Shown: piece after piece, positions 20,631 to 28,112 of the stretch
How positions within the stretch are numbered: position 1 is the first letter of the stretch
How the letters are laid out: each line of letters begins with the position of its first letter
Assembly (NCBI RefSeq): GCF_036429475.1
Contig: NZ_CP144125.1
Location: 124,001-188,000 of the forward strand
Length of the DNA: 64,000 bases
Reading direction: 5' to 3'
Source of the DNA: Halalkalicoccus sp. CGA53
GTDB lineage: Archaea > Halobacteriota > Halobacteria > Halobacteriales > Halalkalicoccaceae
The notes under the pieces: generated by a model
Told to the model about the DNA's origin: nothing
Database searches by the model: none
Seen by the model: the letters and a program-made list of their open reading frames with translations, nothing else
Position numbers and translations under genes: made by a program

Positions 20631-21206
20631 ATGCGACCCCCGCGCAGCCCCTCCCTCGAAACGCTCGGGATCATCGCCGCCGTCTTCGCCGTCCAGCAAG
20701 CGGTCGCGCTGATGGGGATCGGACCCGAGCTGTTCGCGCTCGCCGCCCCGCTCGAACACCGGCCCTGGACCCTGGTGACGAGCGTCTACGCCCACGCCGG
20801 ACCCACCCACCTGCTCGCGAACGCGCTCGGTCTCGCGGTGCTCGGCCTGCTCGTCGAGCGCGCGTCGAACCGCTCGCGGTTTCACGTCTTCGTCCTCCTC
20901 ACGGGGCTGCTCGCCGGGCTCGCGGAGGTCCTCTTCGGACTGCTCGTCGGCTACCCCCGGATGGTGCTCGGCATCAGCGGCGCGGTGTTCGCGCTGATGG
21001 GCTACGTCGTCGCGGGCAATCCGCTCGCCGACTCGATCATGGGCCGGTTCCGACCGACGCGCAGACAGCAGCTGCTGATCGTCGTCGTCCTCGGCGGGCT
21101 GGTCACGCTGTTCACCGCCTCGGGGGGCGTCGCGCTCGTCGCCCACTTCACCGGCTTCGCGCTCGGCCTGGTCGGTGGTCGCCAGCGCGTGCTCCGGGCG
21201 CACTGA
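20631..21206 (+). CDS. Rhomboid-family intramembrane serine protease
   Basis: 191 residues, about six hydrophobic segments. The catalytic serine is in LGISGAVFALMGY (Ser116) and the catalytic histidine is in LVAHFTGFALGL (His172). The oxyanion-region asparagine is in HLLANALG (~64). This is a complete minimal rhomboid. It would cleave TM substrates within the membrane, and in haloarchaea rhomboids have been linked to surface glycoprotein processing. The substrate here is unknown. It stands alone between uS10 and tRNA-Ala. Confidence 0.92.
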   Translation: MRPPRSPSLETLGIIAAVFAVQQAVALMGIGPELFALAAPLEHRPWTLVTSVYAHAGPTHLLANALGLAVLGLLVERASNRSRFHVFVLLTGLLAGLAEVLFGLLVGYPRMVLGISGAVFALMGYVVAGNPLADSIMGRFRPTRRQQLLIVVVLGGLVTLFTASGGVALVAHFTGFALGLVGGRQRVLRAH

Positions 21207-21219
21207 CGGAACGGAAGCC

Positions 21220-21227
21220 TCAAATAA
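21220..21227 (+). promoter_or_regulatory. TATA box of tRNA-Ala
   Basis: TCAAATAA lies about 27 bp upstream of the mature 5' end of tRNA-Ala. Confidence 0.6.
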
Positions 21228-21250
21228 CGCCCGCCGGTAGGAAGTGGTGC

Positions 21251-21322
21251 GGGCTCGTAGATCAGCGGTAGATCGCTTCCTTCGCAAGGAAGAGGCCCTG
21301 GGTTCAAATCCCAGCGAGTCCA
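21251..21322 (+). tRNA. tRNA-Ala (CGC)
   Basis: The acceptor stem GGGCTCG pairs with CGAGTCC, the discriminator is A, the anticodon loop TTCGCAA gives CGC, and the T arm CTGGG-TTCAAAT-CCCAG is perfect. The second pair of the acceptor stem and the third pair place G-T wobbles near the terminus, as is typical for alanine identity. Confidence 0.95.
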
Positions 21323-21373
21323 CTACTCCTGTTCGGCGAGCACACCCGCGAGCCGCGCGAGTGTCAGACGAGG

Positions 21374-21397
21374 TGGGGTTCGAAGCCCCGTGAGTCG
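21374..21397 (+). repeat. Degenerate copy of the tRNA 3' end, 51 bp after tRNA-Ala
   Basis: TGGGGTTCGAAGCCCCG followed by TGAGTC mimics the T arm plus the 3' acceptor strand of the neighbouring tRNA-Ala (CTGGGTTCAAATCCCAG, CGAGTC). The rest of a tRNA is absent. The spacer 21327-21355 resembles the spacer after tRNA-Lys. Confidence 0.5.
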
Positions 21398-21493
21398 CTG
21401 TGCGAGCGAAGTGATCGACCGTCGCGCGGTTCACGTCCCGGTGAATCCACCGTCCGTCGGATCGTCTGGGGGCACACGCTCCCCTCCCGAGGA

Positions 21494-22012
21494 TCAGCCG
21501 ACGTCCTCGAACAGGGTGTCGATGAGCCGCTCGGCACGGTCGAGCAGCCGTTCCGGGAGGAGCGGTCGAACCTCACCCAGCAACGGTTCGAGGTCGTCAG
21601 GCCGCGAGATGTCGAGCCAGATGCGGTTTCCGTCGCGGCGCTTCTCGACGATATCCTGTTCGGTGAGGCGGTCGAGATGCCACGAGAGGGTACTCCGGGC
21701 GATGCCGACCGTCTCGAGTATCTCGGACGGGGAGGACTCGCCGTGTTCGAGGAGGTAGACGATGATATCCCGGGAGGTCTCTCGCCGCAACATCGCGAGC
21801 GCGGTCCGCTCCCAGGCGTCGAACTTCGGTGGGTAGTAGTGGGTCTGTCCGTACACGGACTCGCGGACGATCGTGTCGTACTCGAGGTGATCGCGCACGT
21901 AGCGGTCGACCCGCTCGGGCGAGACGCCGAGTTCGCGGACCAGGGCGTTGAAGTGGATTCCTGGGTTGCGGTGGACGAGCCCCGTGAGTTCGATCCGCGG
22001 GTCCCCGCTCAC
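21494..22012 (-). CDS. Winged helix-turn-helix transcriptional regulator
   Basis: 172 residues with two winged-helix units. The first is around residues 5-60 (GLVHRNPGIHFNALVREL, a short MarR/ArsR-like motif). The second is around 70-130 (RETSRDIIVYLLEHGESSPSEILETVGIARSTLSWHLDRL). Such two-wHTH proteins are common in haloarchaea. It overlaps by 4 nt the upstream membrane protein gene on the same strand, so the two are co-translated and presumably act together. No ligand-binding cysteines are seen. Confidence 0.85.
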   Translation of the reverse strand: MSGDPRIELTGLVHRNPGIHFNALVRELGVSPERVDRYVRDHLEYDTIVRESVYGQTHYYPPKFDAWERTALAMLRRETSRDIIVYLLEHGESSPSEILETVGIARSTLSWHLDRLTEQDIVEKRRDGNRIWLDISRPDDLEPLLGEVRPLLPERLLDRAERLIDTLFEDVG

Positions 22013-22344
22013 GGGGTTCCTCCGCCGCGCTCGCCACGTGCGATGTAGACGGCGACGAGCAACGCGCCGATGAGCACCACGTCGAGTCCGTGCTCGACGG
22101 TGTTGTACAGCGTGAACCCGCCTGCGTCCAGTGCCACGGGATCGAACAGCGATGCGAGACCGAGGGCGCTCCTGACCAGGAGCGTCGAGAACGCGATCAG
22201 GACGAACAGATACGGGAGCGAGCGCCGACGCAGGTACAGCAGCCCTACCCCGGTCACGATTATCAACGAGAGAGCGGTCTCGAGGAAGACGACGACGAGG
22301 TACTCGATCGGGGTCCCCACGAGCGCCGATGTGAGCCCCTCCAT
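22009..22344 (-). CDS. Small three-helix membrane protein paired with a wHTH regulator
   Basis: 111 residues from ATG 22344 with three TM segments (~12-36, 44-64, 85-103). Its arrangement (TM, RRRSLPYL turn, TM, then EHGLDVVLIGALLVAVYIAR) parallels the DUF7521-like proteins at 61209-61553 and 63020-63310. The stop overlaps the ATG of the wHTH gene by 4 nt. I do not recognise a named function. A membrane sensor or anti-regulator for the HTH protein is an inference from gene order. Confidence 0.8.
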   Translation of the reverse strand: MEGLTSALVGTPIEYLVVVFLETALSLIIVTGVGLLYLRRRSLPYLFVLIAFSTLLVRSALGLASLFDPVALDAGGFTLYNTVEHGLDVVLIGALLVAVYIARGERGGGTP

Positions 22345-22494
22345 ATCCGAACTGAACGGGGCCGAGGGGATAGCCGTTGTGCTCGTCGGGCGCGACCGGG
22401 GGATCCCCACCGCGACTCGGGGAACGAACCGACCCGCGGATCCCGAAGTCCGCCGCGCCCCGAAACCGCTCGAACCCGGGGGTGACGAACCGAA

Positions 22495-22767
22495 ATGCTA
22501 TTGATAGTCGAAATGGTGTGCACCTCCATGCAGGAGGAGGTCCTCGAACTTCTCGTTCAGGTGTTCTTCGCGCTCGGATACACGGCGGTCGCCGTGGTCG
22601 TCGCCGGGCTGGGGATCTCGATCGAGTACGCGGGGCTCTCTCTGGCGAACGTCGGTGACTATCTGCTCGCGCTGTGGGTGGGCGCCATCGGGGCCGTCGT
22701 CCTGCTGTTCGCGTACCTCATCGTACGCCACAGACTGTTCCCGCTCATCGTACCGAGCGGGGGATAG
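22495..22767 (+). CDS. Small hypothetical membrane protein
   Basis: Up to 90 residues. In-frame ATGs occur at 22495, 22513 and 22528, and the last (MQEEVLELLVQVFF) gives the most natural start. Two strong TM segments (~VLELLVQVFFALGYTAVAV and LLALWVGAIGAVVLLFAYLIV) are present. It is divergent from the wHTH/membrane pair. I do not recognise a family. Coding potential is good (G/C third positions). Confidence 0.7.
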   Translation: MLLIVEMVCTSMQEEVLELLVQVFFALGYTAVAVVVAGLGISIEYAGLSLANVGDYLLALWVGAIGAVVLLFAYLIVRHRLFPLIVPSGG

Positions 22768-23636
22768 TCTTCTCGGGATGCGGTCCGGGTCGCTAGCCGC
22801 GAAGCTACTCGGTCAGCGGAAGCGCGATCGCGTCGTCTTCCGTCTAGTCGAGCAGTTCTCGCTTTCCCTCGTCCGGCGGCGTTGCTCGCCCGAGCCGGGA
22901 TAATCAGTTCTGGCTCGCGGCAGCGAGGATATCCGGATGCGTTTCTCGTCACCGCTTTCATCGACCGAGTCCGCGGTACGAGCCTGAAGCTCCTCTCGCA
23001 CTTCATCCAGGACGCCGTTCTCACCACGAGGGTAGGACAGTACGCCGATGGCCCGACTACACATCTCTCGGTCTTTAGTTCGTTAGTTGGTCTAATAATA
23101 AAAGGTTCTGAAGCCTTCAACTACCGGCGTCCGCTAACCGCACGCGTATTTATATAGAGATGTAGGATCGTCGATTCTCAGAGTATATGGCTGGAGGAGA
23201 CACCGACATCTACTTCGATTATCAGTTGACTACCGGCAAAATCACCGTAACATACATGCTGGTTCGTACCGTACCGATTCACGTCAGTATAGGGGGATCG
23301 GGACATACCCCTTTAGTCACGGCGTCGTGTGCCGATACCCGCTCACTGACACGAGAAGGGCCGAACCTGGAACGTTCTCCACCCTTCCTTTCCTCGTCGG
23401 CGTCGGTGAGAACCGAACAACCGTGTCGCGAGGTCGGCGAACTGACGGGAGGTCGGTTCCCTACCGAAACTGTTACTGTACGAGCGAGGTCGCCAGCGTG
23501 GGTCGGAACGTACGGGCGAGTGGAAGTATCGAGGACGACGAACGACGCGACGTTCGATCGACGCGATCCGGCGTTCGTCAAGTGTCCGTCTCGACGGTCG
23601 GTTCCCGCGTCCCGACGACGTGGACGGCCACTGACG
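22768..23636. other. AT-rich gene-poor region with two promoter-like sites
   Basis: About 870 bp with much lower G+C than the surroundings and no convincing gene. TTTATTATTAG on the minus strand (~23092-23102) stands ~28 bp before an ATG at 23064 that opens an 83-codon frame (22813-23064). TATTTATATA (~23147-23156) stands ~30 bp before a plus-strand ATG at 23187 opening a frame whose first ~45 codons lack haloarchaeal codon bias. These may be decayed or foreign genes or a regulatory RNA region. Confidence 0.45.
22813..23064 (-). CDS. Possible short hypothetical protein in the AT-rich patch
   Basis: 83 codons starting at an ATG with a well-placed TATA box, suggesting a leaderless transcript. 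The first ~50 residues (IGVLSYPRGENGVLDEVREEL) look protein-like, while the C-terminal part (RRRTRESENCSTRRKTTRSRF) does not. No family is recognised. It may be a truncated or decaying gene. Confidence 0.3.
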   Translation of the reverse strand: MCSRAIGVLSYPRGENGVLDEVREELQARTADSVDESGDEKRIRISSLPRARTDYPGSGEQRRRTRESENCSTRRKTTRSRFR

Positions 23637-23927
23637 CTACCGTCTCGTCGTTCCCCAGCCGCCGAGCGCGATCAGGATCAACACGAACGCGACGAACGCG
23701 ACGAGCAGCCACTGGCCCATCTGTGTCTCCATGATCGGCGAGATGAGGTCGACGCCGAACGCCTGGCTGAGCGCGAACAGCAGCAGGACGAGCCCGAAGA
23801 GCGCGAGGCCGATCCGGAGCGCGCTTCGAGTGACGATGGAGGCCGTCTCCTCCGCGCCGTCCGCCGGCTGTCCCTGGGCCCCCGTGTTTCCGCCCTGTGC
23901 GCCCGCGTTGCCCTGTTGGTCGGACAT
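23637..23927 (-). CDS. Small haloarchaeal membrane protein with Gln/Gly-rich N-terminus
   Basis: 96 residues. Residues 1-30 are a flexible Q/G/A/N-rich tail (MSDQQGNAGAQGGNTGAQ), followed by two TM segments (~36-56 and 71-89). A TATA box (TATTTTTAGG on the minus strand, ~23951-23960) lies ~28 bp upstream of the ATG. I recall similar two-TM proteins in haloarchaea but no function. It follows the AT-rich patch. Confidence 0.8.
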   Translation of the reverse strand: MSDQQGNAGAQGGNTGAQGQPADGAEETASIVTRSALRIGLALFGLVLLLFALSQAFGVDLISPIMETQMGQWLLVAFVAFVLILIALGGWGTTRR

Positions 23928-24052
23928 AGGCGAAGTATACAGGAGTGTACCCTAAAAATAGGACCCTGATATTTATACTATATTTCTGATACGTCCGGAT
24001 CGTTTTCGACCAGTCAACCGGGTCGAACTGAGACACGGCCAGCGGGCGGTGG

Positions 24053-24952
24053 TCAGTCCTCGATCCGCGCTTCTGTCCCGGCGAGCATCTCGACGATCTG
24101 CATCACGCCGGAGTTGTCGTCGCGACCCATCCCGTTCTCCTCCATCGCCTTGTACATCTCGTGGGTCACCTCGGTGATCGGCATCGGCGAGCCGAACGCC
24201 TCGCCCGCGTCGGTGGCGATCCGGAGGTCCTTGTACTGGTACGAGGCGAAGAAGCCGGGGTCGAACTCGCCGCGGATCATGGTCGGCGCGCGGTTGTCGA
24301 GCGCCCAGCAGCCGGCCGCACCGCCGCTGATCGCGTCGACGACGGCTTCGAGGTCCGCACCGGCTTTCTCCGCGAAGACGAGCGCCTCGCTCACCGCCTG
24401 CATCGTGTTCGCGACGACGATCTGGTTGCAGGCTTTGGTGACCTGGCCCGCACCGCTCGGCCCGCAGTGGGTGATCGTCCCACCCATCGCCTCCAGGATC
24501 TCGTAGTTGGCGTCGAGCACCTCTCCCTCGCCGCCGACCATGATCGAGAGCGTCCCCTCGATCGCACCCTCCTCGCCGCCGCTGATCGGCGCGTCGAGCA
24601 TCGCACCTCCCCGTTCTGCGACCTCCTCGGCGAGCTCTTCGGTGACCGTCGGCGATATCGTCGACATGTCGATCACCGTCGTTCCTTCGCTCACCCCGGC
24701 GAGGATCCCCTCGTCCGCGTGCATCAGCTCCGAGACCACCTCGGAGTCAGGTAAGCAGGTGATGAGCACGTCCGCGCGCTCCGTAGCTTCCTGGGGTGTC
24801 TCGGCTGCCTCACCGCCGTGGTCGAGGAGTTCCTCGACCGGTTCCTGCGAGCGGTTGTGACCGACGACGTCGTAGCCCGCCTCCAGCAGGTTCTTCGCCA
24901 TCGGCAGTCCCATGATCCCGAGTCCGACGAACCCGATCGTCTCTCCTGACAT
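24053..24952 (-). CDS. 2-hydroxy-3-oxopropionate / 3-hydroxyisobutyrate-type reductase
   Basis: 299 residues. The N-terminal NAD(P) site is FVGLGIMGLPMAKNL (~8-22). The substrate-binding DAPISGGEEGAIEGTLSIMVGG (~118-140) and the catalytic-lysine motif GAGQVTKACNQ (~165-175) are complete. The sequence is closest in style to tartronate semialdehyde reductase (GarR), although 3-hydroxyisobutyrate dehydrogenase cannot be excluded. It would interconvert a 2- or 3-hydroxyacid and its semialdehyde, in glyoxylate or valine metabolism. No pathway neighbours are present. Confidence 0.88.
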   Translation of the reverse strand: MSGETIGFVGLGIMGLPMAKNLLEAGYDVVGHNRSQEPVEELLDHGGEAAETPQEATERADVLITCLPDSEVVSELMHADEGILAGVSEGTTVIDMSTISPTVTEELAEEVAERGGAMLDAPISGGEEGAIEGTLSIMVGGEGEVLDANYEILEAMGGTITHCGPSGAGQVTKACNQIVVANTMQAVSEALVFAEKAGADLEAVVDAISGGAAGCWALDNRAPTMIRGEFDPGFFASYQYKDLRIATDAGEAFGSPMPITEVTHEMYKAMEENGMGRDDNSGVMQIVEMLAGTEARIED

Positions 24953-25023
24953 CGGTAGAGGAATCCGACCGAGGCGTCAAATAACCCCCTCTCTCGGCTA
25001 CGCTCGCCGTCTTCCCGTACCGA

Positions 25024-25239
25024 TCACTCGGTCGGTCGGGAGGTGTTCGCCTGCTCCTCGCCGGACCAGGCGGACTCGGCCTCCGACGAGATCACCTCGA
25101 ACTCCGAGTCCGTACAGGAACACGCCGCCTCGCCGCTGATCGAATGAATCGAGCCGTCGGACCAGACCCGGACCGGAACGATCGCACCACAGCCCGCACA
25201 GCGGGCGACGGCTTTCACTTTCTCCTCGTCCTCGACCAT
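25024..25239 (-). CDS. Small zinc-ribbon-like protein
   Basis: 71 residues from ATG 25239 (MVEDEEKVKAVARCAGCGAIVP). The pairs CAGC near residue 14 and CSC near residue 41 form a plausible zinc knuckle around WSDGSIHSISGEAAC. The C-terminal 25 residues are acidic and probably disordered. No family name is recalled with certainty. The ATG was preferred because residues upstream of it lack similarity and bias. Confidence 0.72.
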   Translation of the reverse strand: MVEDEEKVKAVARCAGCGAIVPVRVWSDGSIHSISGEAACSCTDSEFEVISSEAESAWSGEEQANTSRPTE

Positions 25240-25428
25240 TTCAGAGGGCTTTCGGACGCAGGGGGTATTTGTGTATCGGATCGATCCGGGAACCTCGAAC
25301 CCCCCGTCGTGATGGAACCACGCTACCGAGGGAGAGTACCAACGGCCCGAACCGCACTCGGTGTCCAGGGCTCCTCGCGTGAGGTGGTCCCGAAGAGAGC
25401 ACAGGCGCAGGGCTCCGTGCTGCGGGCC

Positions 25429-25451
25429 GTGAATTTTCGGTAAAAATTCAC
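25429..25451. terminator. AT-stemmed hairpin after the tRNA-Asn tail repeat
   Basis: GTGAATTTT and AAAATTCAC are perfect 9-bp arms around a CGGTA loop. On the minus strand it follows tRNA-Asn and the partial tRNA copy, and its arms contain T-runs, so it is a plausible terminator for that transcript. It is strikingly AT-rich for this genome. Confidence 0.55.
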
Positions 25452-25475
25452 GCCGCCACCAGCACTCGAACCCGG
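25450..25475 (-). repeat. Partial copy of the tRNA-Asn 3' end
   Basis: Positions 25450-25475 match 25597-25622 (T arm 3' side plus 3' acceptor strand of tRNA-Asn) at 24 of 26 bases. The copy lies 122 bp downstream of tRNA-Asn in its transcription direction. The intervening 25476-25597 has no gene. It could be an att-type duplication or part of the tRNA trailer. Confidence 0.7.
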
Positions 25476-25597
25476 CGAGACGGTCCTGCTCGCTCGTCTT
25501 ACTCGCTGTGCGGGCTGCGACTCGTCTGCTCCAGTCCTTCGGATCGCGTTTTCGACATACCGACTCCTCTCTTCGCTCGTCGCGTTGTACTCGAAAA

Positions 25598-25670
25598 CGC
25601 CGCCACCAGGACTCGAACCTGGGACAACCTGGGTAACAACCAGGTGCTCTACCAACTGAGCTATGGCGGC
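25598..25670 (-). tRNA. tRNA-Asn (GTT)
   Basis: On the minus strand the acceptor GCCGCCA pairs with TGGCGGC, the discriminator is G, the anticodon loop TTGTTAC gives GTT, and the T arm CCAGG-TTCGAGT-CCTGG is perfect. A TATA-like TTTCAAATC lies ~25 bp upstream, next to the palindrome GAAAGCGCTTTC. Confidence 0.95.
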
Positions 25671-25757
25671 TCACTCTCCCCTACCTGACTCGATTTGAAA
25701 GCGCTTTCGCTTTCCCCCTATCGACACGCTTTCGCCCGCCCGACGAAAAGACCCGGC

Positions 25758-27116
25758 ATGACCGAGGACAGGGCGCTCTCCGAGGCGGTGGCGGCCGTCC
25801 GTGAGCGGGTCACCCCCGACGAGGCCGAACGCCGGGCACTCGCGCGCGTCGCCGCCGACCTCGTCTCGCGGACCGAAGAGGCGGTCGCCGACCTCCCCGT
25901 CGAGGCCGACGTCCTCCGCGTCGGTTCGACCGCCCGGGACACCTGGCTCGCCGGCGACCGAGACATCGACGTCTTCGTCCGGTTCCCGCCCGACCTCGGC
26001 CGGGACGACCTCGAACGCTACGGCCTCGCGGTCGGACACAGGGTGCTCCCCGACGGGCGCGAGGAGTACGCCGAACACCCCTACGTCACGGGCGAGATCG
26101 AGGGGTTCGACGTCGATCTGGTGCCCTGCTACCGCCTCGACGCCGCGACCGAGATACGATCGGCCGTCGACCGGACGCCGTTTCACACCCGGTACGTCGA
26201 GTCCGAACTCACCCCCGACCTCGCGAGCGAGGTGCGTGTCCTGAAGGCGTTTCTCACCGCCTACGGCCTCTACGGGAGCGACCTCCGCACCGAGGGCTTC
26301 TCGGGCTATCTCACCGAACTGCTCGTGATCGAGTACGGCGGGTTCGAGGCGGTCTGTCGGGCCGCCGCCGACTGGCACCCCCCCGTGGAGCTCGACCCGG
26401 CCGACCACGGCGAGGCGAGCTTCGACGACCCGCTCGTCGTGATCGATCCAACGGACCCCGAACGCAACGTCGCGGCGGTGCTCTCGGAGACGAACGTCGC
26501 CCGGTTCCAGCACCACGCCCGCGCGCTGCTCGCCGATCCCTTGACCGAGCGCTTCGAGTCGACCGACCCCCCACCGCTCTCGGAGGAGGAGGTGCGATCC
26601 CTGATCGACAGACGCGGGACGACTCCGCTCGCGATCCGGTTCGAGGTACCCGAAATCGTCGACGATCAGCTCTACCCACAGCTCCGGCGGACGCTCACCG
26701 GGCTGGTCGAACGCCTCGCCCGCCACGGGTTCGAGCCGCTCCGGGCGGAGACAGTAGCCGACGACACCGCGCTCTTGCTGGTCGAGTGTGCCGTCGCCTC
26801 CCTCCCCGCCGTCGAGCGCCACCTCGGGCCACCGGTCCACGTCCGGACGCACGCCGAGGCGTTCACCGACGCCTACGCCGAGGACCGAGAGAGCTTCGGG
26901 CCGTTCGTCGACGGCGAGCGCTACGTCGTCGAACGTCCGCGGGAGTTCACGACGCCCGAAACGCTCGTGAGGGAGACGCTGTTCGACGGGCCGCTCGGCC
27001 CCGACGTCGAACGCGCGCTCGAGGGGGGCTACGACCTGTTCGTCGGAGGGAGTGTCGCGTCGCTCGCCGAGGAGTTCGGTGCCGACCTCGCCCGGTACTA
27101 CGACCCGAGGCCGTGA
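25758..27116 (+). CDS. cca: CCA-adding tRNA nucleotidyltransferase (archaeal class I)
   Basis: 452 residues from ATG 25758. The nucleotidyltransferase motif GSTARDTWLAGDRDIDVFV (~56-74) gives the GS and DxD metal-binding residues, and a third carboxylate is in GFDVDLVPCY. Length and the absence of an HD domain fit archaeal class I enzymes. It adds or repairs the 3' CCA of tRNAs, consistent with the tRNA genes here not encoding CCA. It overlaps by 19 nt, tail to tail, the deacetylase gene. Confidence 0.93.
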   Translation: MTEDRALSEAVAAVRERVTPDEAERRALARVAADLVSRTEEAVADLPVEADVLRVGSTARDTWLAGDRDIDVFVRFPPDLGRDDLERYGLAVGHRVLPDGREEYAEHPYVTGEIEGFDVDLVPCYRLDAATEIRSAVDRTPFHTRYVESELTPDLASEVRVLKAFLTAYGLYGSDLRTEGFSGYLTELLVIEYGGFEAVCRAAADWHPPVELDPADHGEASFDDPLVVIDPTDPERNVAAVLSETNVARFQHHARALLADPLTERFESTDPPPLSEEEVRSLIDRRGTTPLAIRFEVPEIVDDQLYPQLRRTLTGLVERLARHGFEPLRAETVADDTALLLVECAVASLPAVERHLGPPVHVRTHAEAFTDAYAEDRESFGPFVDGERYVVERPREFTTPETLVRETLFDGPLGPDVERALEGGYDLFVGGSVASLAEEFGADLARYYDPRP

Positions 27117-28108
27117 CGCTCTCCGAGCTCGTCGACGAGGTCACGGGTCGTGTCCGTCGGCTCGCCGTCGATTTCGAGCGGCACGTGACCATCGAACACC
27201 TCGTGGACCATCGCGACGCCCTCCGAGAGCGTGTCGAGGCCGTAGCCCCCCTCGAGGACGAACGCGAGCGGGGTGTCGGTCTCCTCGGCGAGTTCCTGGA
27301 GCGAGAGCGTGAACCGGCCGTAGCCGTCGGTGGAGACTCGCATGCGTGAGATCGGATCGTGGCGGTGGGCGTCGAAGCCCGCGCTCACGATCAACAGGTC
27401 GGGGTCGAACCCGGTGAGCGCCGGGAGGATCACCCGCTCGAACACGTAGCCGTAGTCGTCGTCGTCGGCACCGGCGGCGAGCGGGACGTTCATCGTCGTC
27501 CCTTCGCCCTCGCCCTCGCCGACCTCCTCCGCCTCCCCGGTCCCCGGGTAGAGCCCCTGCTCGTGGATCGAGAGGTAGAGGACGTCGCCGCGCTCTTCGA
27601 ATATCTCCTGGGTGCCGTTGCCGTGGTGGACGTCCCAGTCGAGGATCGCGACGCTCTCCGTGGCCCCGGCGTCGAGCGTCGCCTGTGCGGCGACCGCCGC
27701 GTTGTTGAAAAAACAGAAACCCATCGCGTCGTCCGAGAGCGCGTGGTGGCCCGGCGGTCGCCCGATCGAAAAGGGCGTCTGGCGGCCGTCGGCACCCGCG
27801 ACGGCCGTCTCCGCGGCCCACTGCGCGAGGCCCGCGCTCGCGAGCGCGGCGTCCCACGTCGCCTCGACCGCGACGGTGTCCGGGTCCCAGTTCCCGCCGC
27901 CCTCGGCACAGAACTCGCGGACCGCCTCGACGTACCCCGGGTCGTGGACCGCCTCGACCACCTCGACGCTCGCCGGCTCCGCGTCGACGTACTCGACGCC
28001 GTACTTCCGTGCGAGGCCGCGTCTGATCGCCCTGAGCCGATCCGCCGTCTCCGGGTGGCGTGTGCCGGTGTCGTGCTCTAAACAGGTCTCGGTGTAGCCG
28101 AATCGCAT
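27098..28108 (-). CDS. Histone deacetylase-family amidohydrolase
   Basis: 336 residues. It carries the class I/II HDAC active site: GRPPGHHAL (~115-123, the His pair), DWDVHHGNGTQ (~153-163, the zinc Asp/His) and SAGFDAHRHDP with the second zinc Asp. Length fits acetylpolyamine amidohydrolase/HDAC-like proteins, so the natural substrate could be polyamines or protein lysines. It starts 4 bp after the stop of the histone gene on the same strand, which favours a link to chromatin. Zinc-dependent, cytoplasmic. Confidence 0.92.
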   Translation of the reverse strand: MRFGYTETCLEHDTGTRHPETADRLRAIRRGLARKYGVEYVDAEPASVEVVEAVHDPGYVEAVREFCAEGGGNWDPDTVAVEATWDAALASAGLAQWAAETAVAGADGRQTPFSIGRPPGHHALSDDAMGFCFFNNAAVAAQATLDAGATESVAILDWDVHHGNGTQEIFEERGDVLYLSIHEQGLYPGTGEAEEVGEGEGEGTTMNVPLAAGADDDDYGYVFERVILPALTGFDPDLLIVSAGFDAHRHDPISRMRVSTDGYGRFTLSLQELAEETDTPLAFVLEGGYGLDTLSEGVAMVHEVFDGHVPLEIDGEPTDTTRDLVDELGERHGLGS

Positions 28109-28112
28109 CGGA

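Noticed and set aside
23187-23969. Plus-strand 260-codon frame with a good promoter
   Set aside because: The second half overlaps the well-supported minus-strand membrane protein gene (23637-23927), and the first part lacks codon bias. At most the first ~45 codons could be a small or decayed gene.
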